Shown here one piece after another: positions 6,323 through 9,921 of a stretch of DNA of 9,921 bases (position 1 is its first letter; each line of letters starts with the position of its first letter). The stretch comes from Desulfonema limicola (lineage in GTDB: Bacteria; Desulfobacterota; Desulfobacteria; Desulfobacterales; Desulfosalsimonadaceae). Location of the stretch: the NCBI GenBank assembly GCA_020722245.1, contig DYLE01000082.1, positions 1 through 9,921 of the forward strand. Direction: 5' to 3'. The notes under the pieces were generated by a model. The model did not search any database. It saw only the letters and a program-made list of their open reading frames with translations, and was not told the DNA's origin. A program made the translations under genes and the position numbers.

Positions 6323-6624
6323 AAGTTCAATTCACGCCATCTGCCCGGGCTCAATTTTTGTCTGCGCTATCTTATATCTGTAAAGATAAACCCTCGGATG
6401 TTTTAAGTTTTCGCAATCGAGTTGAAAAGATTCTACAAAGACTCGAAGATTTTCCCGAATCCGGTGGGAGCATACCCGAATTTCCAGATTTGCCTTACCG
6501 GGAGGTTATGGTCTCACCCTACCGCTTTTTTTATAAATGCAAAAACAATGGTGTTTGGATCGTTGCCGTGTGGCATGGGGCAGAGCTTCCAAAGGAACCA
6601 ATTCCGGCATCGCCCAGATTTTAA
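6319..6624 (+). CDS. RelE/ParE-family toxin with damaged partner
   Basis: A 101-residue toxin-fold protein starting at GTG 6319, which overlaps the antitoxin-remnant stop. Seen: an N-terminal strand and helical hairpin, VQFTPSARAQFLSALSYI and FRNRVEKILQRLEDFP (about 3-45), then LPYREVMVSPYRFFYK (58-73) and VWIVAVWHGAELP (79-91). This is the ParE/RelE pattern, in which R61 and R69 and the C-terminal strand carry activity. ParE members poison gyrase and RelE members cut mRNA; sequence alone does not separate them here. The ORF is complete despite loss of most of the antitoxin. It may be inactive in the cell, silenced through lack of a promoter, neutralised by the remaining peptide, or controlled by an antitoxin elsewhere. 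Confidence 0.85.
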   Translation: MKVQFTPSARAQFLSALSYICKDKPSDVLSFRNRVEKILQRLEDFPESGGSIPEFPDLPYREVMVSPYRFFYKCKNNGVWIVAVWHGAELPKEPIPASPRF

Positions 6625-6698
6625 GAAGGATTTAGTTTGTACAATTTGTCAACAACATCCCTTATTTATATAAATTTTCTGCCCGCCACAAAGACACA

Positions 6699-6735
6699 AA
6701 TAACGTTTGACGTTATTACCGCCGCGCGTTATATT
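6699..6735 (+). promoter_or_regulatory. higBA promoter with overlapping palindromic operator
   Basis: TTGACG at 6707-6712 and TATATT at 6730-6735 are separated by 17 bases, a strong sigma-70-type promoter. A perfect palindrome, AATAACGT-TTG-ACGTTATT (6699-6717), covers the -35 box and is the likely operator for the HigA helix-turn-helix antitoxin. The expected transcript start (about 6742) coincides with the higB ATG. Confidence 0.6.
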
Positions 6736-6741
6736 ACAGCC

Positions 6742-7032
6742 ATGATCAGATCATTCCGGTGCCGAGACACTGAGAAGATATTCCAGCGAGAGCATGCACG
6801 AAACCTGCCCCGCAATATCGAACGTGTGGCAATGCGCAAGCTTTGGATGATTGACGCCGCTCCAGATCTCAACTCGCTGCGGGTCTCACCCGGAAATCGG
6901 CTTGAGGCGTTGAGCGGAAACAGGTTGGGGCAACATAGCATACGGATCAACGATCAGTGGCGCATCTGTTTTCGATGGCACGATGGCAACGCCTATGACG
7001 TGGAGATCGTCGACTATCATCAGGAGCAGTAA
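6742..7032 (+). CDS. higB: HigB-type toxin (RelE superfamily, plasmid maintenance killer)
   Basis: A 96-residue HigB-like mRNA interferase. Seen: SFRCRDTEKIFQ near the N-terminus, then the diagnostic block DLNSLRVSPGNRLEALSGNR (42-61), GQHSIRINDQWRICFRW (63-79) and VEIVDYH (87-93). These match the HigB/PF05015 killer-protein family, where the conserved arginines (R68, R73) and the terminal YH motif act in ribosome-dependent mRNA cleavage. The frame stays open upstream to 6637, but ATG 6742 is chosen because the conserved family N-terminus (MIRSF) begins there and the promoter elements lie inside the longer version. There is no Shine-Dalgarno, and the predicted transcript starts at the ATG. 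The toxin precedes the antitoxin, the usual hig order, with a single base between them. Confidence 0.93.
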   Translation: MIRSFRCRDTEKIFQREHARNLPRNIERVAMRKLWMIDAAPDLNSLRVSPGNRLEALSGNRLGQHSIRINDQWRICFRWHDGNAYDVEIVDYHQEQ

Positions 7033-7033
7033 C

Positions 7034-7336
7034 ATGAGCAAGAGAAAGATATCCCCTATTCACCCGGGCGAGGTTCTCATGGAGGAATTCCTCAAGCCCA
7101 TGGGTATTTCGCAGTACCGCCTGGCAAAGGACATCAGCGTTCCTCCCCGCCGGATCAATGAAATTGTTCATGGCGGCAGGGGCATCACGGCCGACACCGC
7201 ATTGCGTCTTGGACGCTATTTTGGCGTCTCTCCTCAATTCTGGCTCAATCTTCAGAGCCACTTTGACCTCGCCCAGGAAGAGGATCGCATCGGAGATCGG
7301 CTGTCGCGAGAGGTTCATGCCTTGTCCATTGCATGA
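7034..7336 (+). CDS. higA: HigA-type antitoxin (XRE-family HTH)
   Basis: A 100-residue antitoxin of the HigA/VapI group. It opens with the family signature ISPIHPGEVLMEEFLKPMGI (6-25), followed by the helix-turn-helix SQYRLAKDISVPPRRINEIV (26-45). Then comes the typical TADTALRLGRYFGVSPQFWL (52-70), with the N-L-Q-x-x-F-D-L-A motif. It neutralises HigB and represses the higBA promoter, probably through the AATAACGT palindrome at 6699-6717. ATG 7034 follows the higB stop after one base. The frame is open further upstream inside higB, but the family N-terminus supports this start. The pair looks intact. Confidence 0.94.
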   Translation: MSKRKISPIHPGEVLMEEFLKPMGISQYRLAKDISVPPRRINEIVHGGRGITADTALRLGRYFGVSPQFWLNLQSHFDLAQEEDRIGDRLSREVHALSIA

Positions 7337-7412
7337 ACGAAAGATATGGCGTACCCCCCACTTCAGCCGACGCCAAACCCGCGCGGCTGATTAGCAACTT
7401 TAGCCCTCGGGG

Positions 7413-8078
7413 ATGACAGACAAGAAGCCAATGGAAGAACAGGTTATATCCAAAAAACGGGTGGCCGAGCATGGCGAGGTGTTGACCGGGAAGCGGGAGG
7501 TCAACGCCATGCTCGATCTGGTGAAGCAGGAAACAGAGCGGATCGAATCGCGGTTTCTGGAACCGGCCTGCGGCACCGGGAACTTTTTGACCGTGATTCT
7601 GGAACGGAAACTCGCGGTGGTCGAGAAGCGATACGGCAAGTCCCAACTGGATTTCGAGCGTTACGCAGTTCTGGCCGTCTCTTCCATCTACGGCGTGGAT
7701 ATACAAAAAGATAATGTCGAGCAGTGCCGGCAACGGCTTTTCGGAATATTCGATCGGGTTTATTTGCGGTTGTTTAAACACAAGACGAACGACGATTGCC
7801 GGGAAGCGGTGCGATTCATTTTGGGAAAAAACATCATCTGGGGCAACGCCCTCGATTTCAAGACCCAGGACCAACCCCGAAAGCCGATTGTGTTTTCAGA
7901 GTGGTCGCCGGTCAATGGCAGCATGCTCAAGCGGCGGGATTTTATGTTGTCGTTTCTGGTGGAAAAACAGCATCAAATGTTGCTGTTCAGCGACGAGGGG
8001 AATGTCGCCGACTTAAACGAACCGGTCAAGGAATATCCCCCGGTTCATTTCCTGGAGATCGCCCATGCTCAACAATAG
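7413..8078 (+). CDS. Short SAM-binding DNA methylase-like protein of an R-M locus
   Basis: A 221-residue protein with the N6-adenine methyltransferase SAM-binding motif I, FLEPACGTGNFL (48-59), and a motif II region, SSIYGVDIQKDNVEQCRQRL. No catalytic NPPY (motif IV) is present where it would be expected after NIIWGNALDFKT; instead the chain reads KPIVFSEWSPVNGSMLKRRDF. The segment HGEVLTG (20-26) occupies the place of the HGEVFTP motif usual in such enzymes, so two residues that normally help bind SAM are changed. It may be a non-catalytic or accessory subunit of the following Eco57I-like methylase, with which it overlaps by 14 bp. The start is ATG 7413; ATG 7431 is a possible alternative, and neither has a strong ribosome site. 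Confidence 0.7.
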   Translation: MTDKKPMEEQVISKKRVAEHGEVLTGKREVNAMLDLVKQETERIESRFLEPACGTGNFLTVILERKLAVVEKRYGKSQLDFERYAVLAVSSIYGVDIQKDNVEQCRQRLFGIFDRVYLRLFKHKTNDDCREAVRFILGKNIIWGNALDFKTQDQPRKPIVFSEWSPVNGSMLKRRDFMLSFLVEKQHQMLLFSDEGNVADLNEPVKEYPPVHFLEIAHAQQ

Positions 8079-9599
8079 CGGCTACAACCCCGACGTGCTT
8101 TCCTGCATCGCCAACCTGAGCAGCGACGAGGTTTTCACCCCGCCGCAACTGGCCAACCGGATCCTTGACCTGCTTCCGGAAAAACTCTGGTCCGACAGGA
8201 AGGCCACCTTTCTCGATCCCGGCTGCAAGTCCGGCGTGTTTCTGCGCGAGATCGCCAAACGCCTTGACAAGGGCTGGAGAAACAAATCCCCGACCGCCAG
8301 AAACGCATCAACCATATCTTTAAAAACCAGCTTTACGGGCTCGGCATCACGGAGCTGACCGCGCTGCTCTCGCGCCGCTCTGTTTACTGCTCCAAGAAAG
8401 CCGACGGCAAATACTCCGTCTGCGAGGTCTTCGACAACCCCCAGGGCAATATTCGCTTTAGACGCGTGGACCATACCTGGGAGAACGGCCGTTGCGCCTT
8501 CTGCGGAGCCAGCCAGGAAGCCTACGACCGAGGCCCGGAGTTGGAAACCCACGCCTATCAATTCATCCACACAGACAAGCCGGAGGAGATATTCAACATG
8601 AAATTTGACGTAATCATAGGCAACCCGCCTTACCAGTTGAGCGATGGGGGGGCCCAAGCAAGTGCTATGCCTCTGTATCATCGCTTTATTCAGCAGGCAA
8701 AAAAATTAAATCCTCGCTTTCTATCAATGATCATTCCGTCGCGTTGGTTTTCAGGAGGAAAGGGCCTCGATGAATTTCGCTCCGAAATGCTTAATGATAC
8801 GCACATTCAGCATCTCGTTGATTATCCTGTATCAGCGGAATGCTTCCCTGGAGTATCAATCAAAGGGGGGGTATGTTACTTTCTTTGGGCAAAAGACTAT
8901 GTGGGTCCTTGCACAGTCAGAACTATACGGAAAAACTTACATACTGTTTCTGTACGTCCATTGCTCGAACCAGGCTTCTCTGATTTTATAAGATATAATG
9001 AGGCGATTCCTATTCTCAAAAAGGTGCGCCAGCGTTCGGAACCAAGTTTTGAAACACAGGTGAGTGTAAGAAAGCCTTTTGGCCTGCCCACCGATTTTCG
9101 GATATTCAGGAAGCAAAATTTTAATGGGGCTATAAAAATATATGCCAACAAACAAGTGGGCTATATCGAGCGAAAACAGATTCCTGAGCGTCTTGATTGG
9201 GTTGACAAATGGAAGATCTATTTGACCCGTGCTTATGGGGCTGGGGAGGACTTCCCACACCAAATTCTTAACAAGCCTTTTTTGGGAGAACCAGGGAGCT
9301 GTTGTACTGAAACCTATTTGGTTATCGGCCCATATTCTACAAAAAAATTGGCGAATGCCGTATTGTCTTACATAAAAACGAGATTTTTTCGTTTTTTGGT
9401 ACTGCTAAAGAAAAACACTCAGGACTCACCTCGTGGCGTGTTTTCATTGGTGCCTATGCAGGATTTAATTGATACTTGGACAGACGAAAAACTCTACAAG
9501 AAATACGGCCTAACCAAAGACGAGATCGCCTTCATCGAGTCCATGGTCCGTCCAATGCCTGCCGATGACAAGGCAAGCGAGGAAGCCTGCGATGAGTAA
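8065..9599 (+). pseudogene. Eco57I-like N6-adenine DNA methyltransferase, frameshifted
   Basis: Two frames together encode one methyltransferase. Frame one (from ATG 8065) has DEVFTPPQLANRI (21-33) and SAM motif I FLDPGCKSGVFL (49-60), then fails after RLDKG and stops at 8358. Adding one G to the GGG at 8271-8273 restores a continuous chain (LEKQIPDRQKRINHIFKNQL...) that joins the frame ending at 9599, giving 511 residues. The rejoined protein has four cysteines in zinc-ribbon spacing (C109, C120, C144, C147), catalytic NPPY at 187-190, IIPSRWF, and a long variable C-terminal target-recognition part ending KKYGLTKDEIAFIESMV. The family methylates adenine in a specific sequence. The 8466-9599 part could be made from GTG 8466 but would lack motif I. 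The break is either real inactivation or a sequencing indel. Confidence 0.82.
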
Positions 9600-9735
9600 G
9601 CCGAAGCGCAAAGTCCCGGCGGCCAAACCGGAGGCGCTCTTTACCCGCATCGTCTCAATCCTGGAACAGGCAAGGGGGAATGTTGTCCGGGCGGTCAACA
9701 CGAAGTCTATGGATAGAACAGGAGTTTATGTATGA
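9592..9735 (+). pseudogene. Truncated DUF1016 (PDDEXK, YhcG-like) gene, N-terminal fragment
   Basis: A 47-codon frame starting at ATG 9592 within the end of the methyltransferase gene. Residues 1-38 (MSKPKRKVPAAKPEAL, then FTRIVSILEQARGNVVRAVN, then TK) match the start of DUF1016/YhcG-type proteins, which are normally over 300 residues with a C-terminal PDDEXK nuclease-like domain. After TK the sequence changes to SMDRTGVYV and stops, overlapping the next ATG. The bases after 9705 look like the leader and ribosome site of the following gene, so a deletion probably joined the two. DUF1016 genes are often found beside restriction-modification genes. Confidence 0.6.
9720..9724 (+). promoter_or_regulatory. 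Ribosome binding site fixing the Bro-N gene start
   Basis: AGGAG at 9720-9724 lies seven bases before ATG 9732. It is one of the clearest ribosome sites in the window and supports that start for the 3'-truncated gene. Confidence 0.6.
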
Positions 9736-9921
9736 TAAACAACAAGGCTCTGGCCGTATTCGAGAATTTCAAAATTCGGCGGATTTATGACGAGAAAGCG
9801 GAAACCTGGTATTTCTCCGTTGTGGATATTATCGCGGCCCTGATCCAGCAGCCGGATCACCAGGCGGCACGGAAGTATTGGAATAAACTCAAAGAACGGC
9901 TCAAGAAAGAGGGCAGTCAGT
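9732..9921 (+). CDS. Bro-N domain (phage antirepressor-like) protein, 5' part
   Basis: An open frame of 63 codons that continues past the window edge. It reads MINNKALAVFENFKIRRIYD, then EKAETWYFSVVDIIAALIQQ, then PDHQAARKYWNKLKERLKKE. The pattern F-x-N-x-x-I-R-R-x-x-D...W-x-F-S-V-V-D-I...YW-x-K-L-x-x-R-L-x-x-E-G is the Bro-N DNA-binding domain found in phage antirepressors and in DinD-like proteins. Family members bind DNA; many are prophage genes, and others sit inside bacterial restriction-modification loci, as here. The start overlaps the stop of the truncated DUF1016 frame by ATGA and has its own good ribosome site. The C-terminal domain, which would identify the subtype, is outside the window. 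Confidence 0.8.
   Translation, partial: MINNKALAVFENFKIRRIYDEKAETWYFSVVDIIAALIQQPDHQAARKYWNKLKERLKKEGSQ

Noticed and set aside
6637..6741. N-terminal extension of HigB from the upstream ATG at 6637
   Set aside because: The extension contains the promoter and palindrome, and the family N-terminus begins at 6742.
7245..7874. 209-codon - strand frame across higA and the methylase-like gene
   Set aside because: Both + strand genes are recognised families; the antisense frame has no domain.
8265..8290. Programmed ribosomal frameshift in the methyltransferase
   Set aside because: No slippery heptamer, downstream structure or upstream Shine-Dalgarno-like stimulator is evident; a simple one-G indel is the simpler explanation.
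5223..9921. CRISPR array, tRNA or insertion-sequence ends
   Set aside because: No regularly spaced repeats, cloverleaf, transposase or terminal inverted repeats were seen in this accessory region.

Overview
The window looks like chromosomal DNA from a Gram-negative, sulfate-reducer-type bacterium (Desulfobacterota, Desulfobacteraceae-like). This is inferred from the gene style: a geranylgeranyl-reductase-family flavoenzyme, an RpoE-like sigma factor with a membrane zinc anti-sigma factor, and several toxin-antitoxin and restriction-modification genes. No rRNA or marker protein confirms it. Nearly all genes are on the + strand; the one clear exception is a toxin-antitoxin pair at 5325-5839.

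Positions 1-5222 read as ordinary GC-rich genes. A FAD-dependent geranylgeranyl-reductase-like oxidoreductase (129-1334) is followed by a spacer with a probable weak terminator and a long imperfect inverted repeat. Next come a six-helix membrane protein (1541-2224) and an overlapping serine beta-lactamase-family hydrolase (2211-3557), probably one operon. An ECF sigma factor (3619-4227) overlaps its anti-sigma factor (4224-5222) by 4 bp. A near-consensus sigma-E promoter sits directly before the sigma start codon, suggesting autoregulation and possibly a leaderless mRNA.

Positions 5223-7336 form a toxin-antitoxin cluster. It holds a small ParB-tail-like fragment, a complete Phd/YefM-RelE pair on the - strand with TGTACA operator repeats, a tiny lysine-rich protein with a strong Shine-Dalgarno, a RelE/ParE toxin whose antitoxin survives only as a C-terminal remnant, and a complete HigB-HigA pair with a palindrome over its -35 box.

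Positions 7413-9921 hold a damaged DNA-methyltransferase locus. A short SAM-binding methylase-like protein overlaps an Eco57I-like N6-adenine methyltransferase gene. That gene has a one-base frameshift near 8271, an AT-rich specificity-domain block and two G7 tracts. After it come a DUF1016/PDDEXK-family gene cut off after about 38 codons and the start of a Bro-N (phage antirepressor-like) gene that runs off the window. No restriction enzyme or helicase gene is visible; it could lie to the right.

The right half therefore looks like an accessory island in which complete modules lie beside broken ones. No wholly new system is evident. The most notable points are the frameshifted and mosaic methyltransferase, the toxin with a decapitated antitoxin, and the two candidate leaderless, self-regulated starts.
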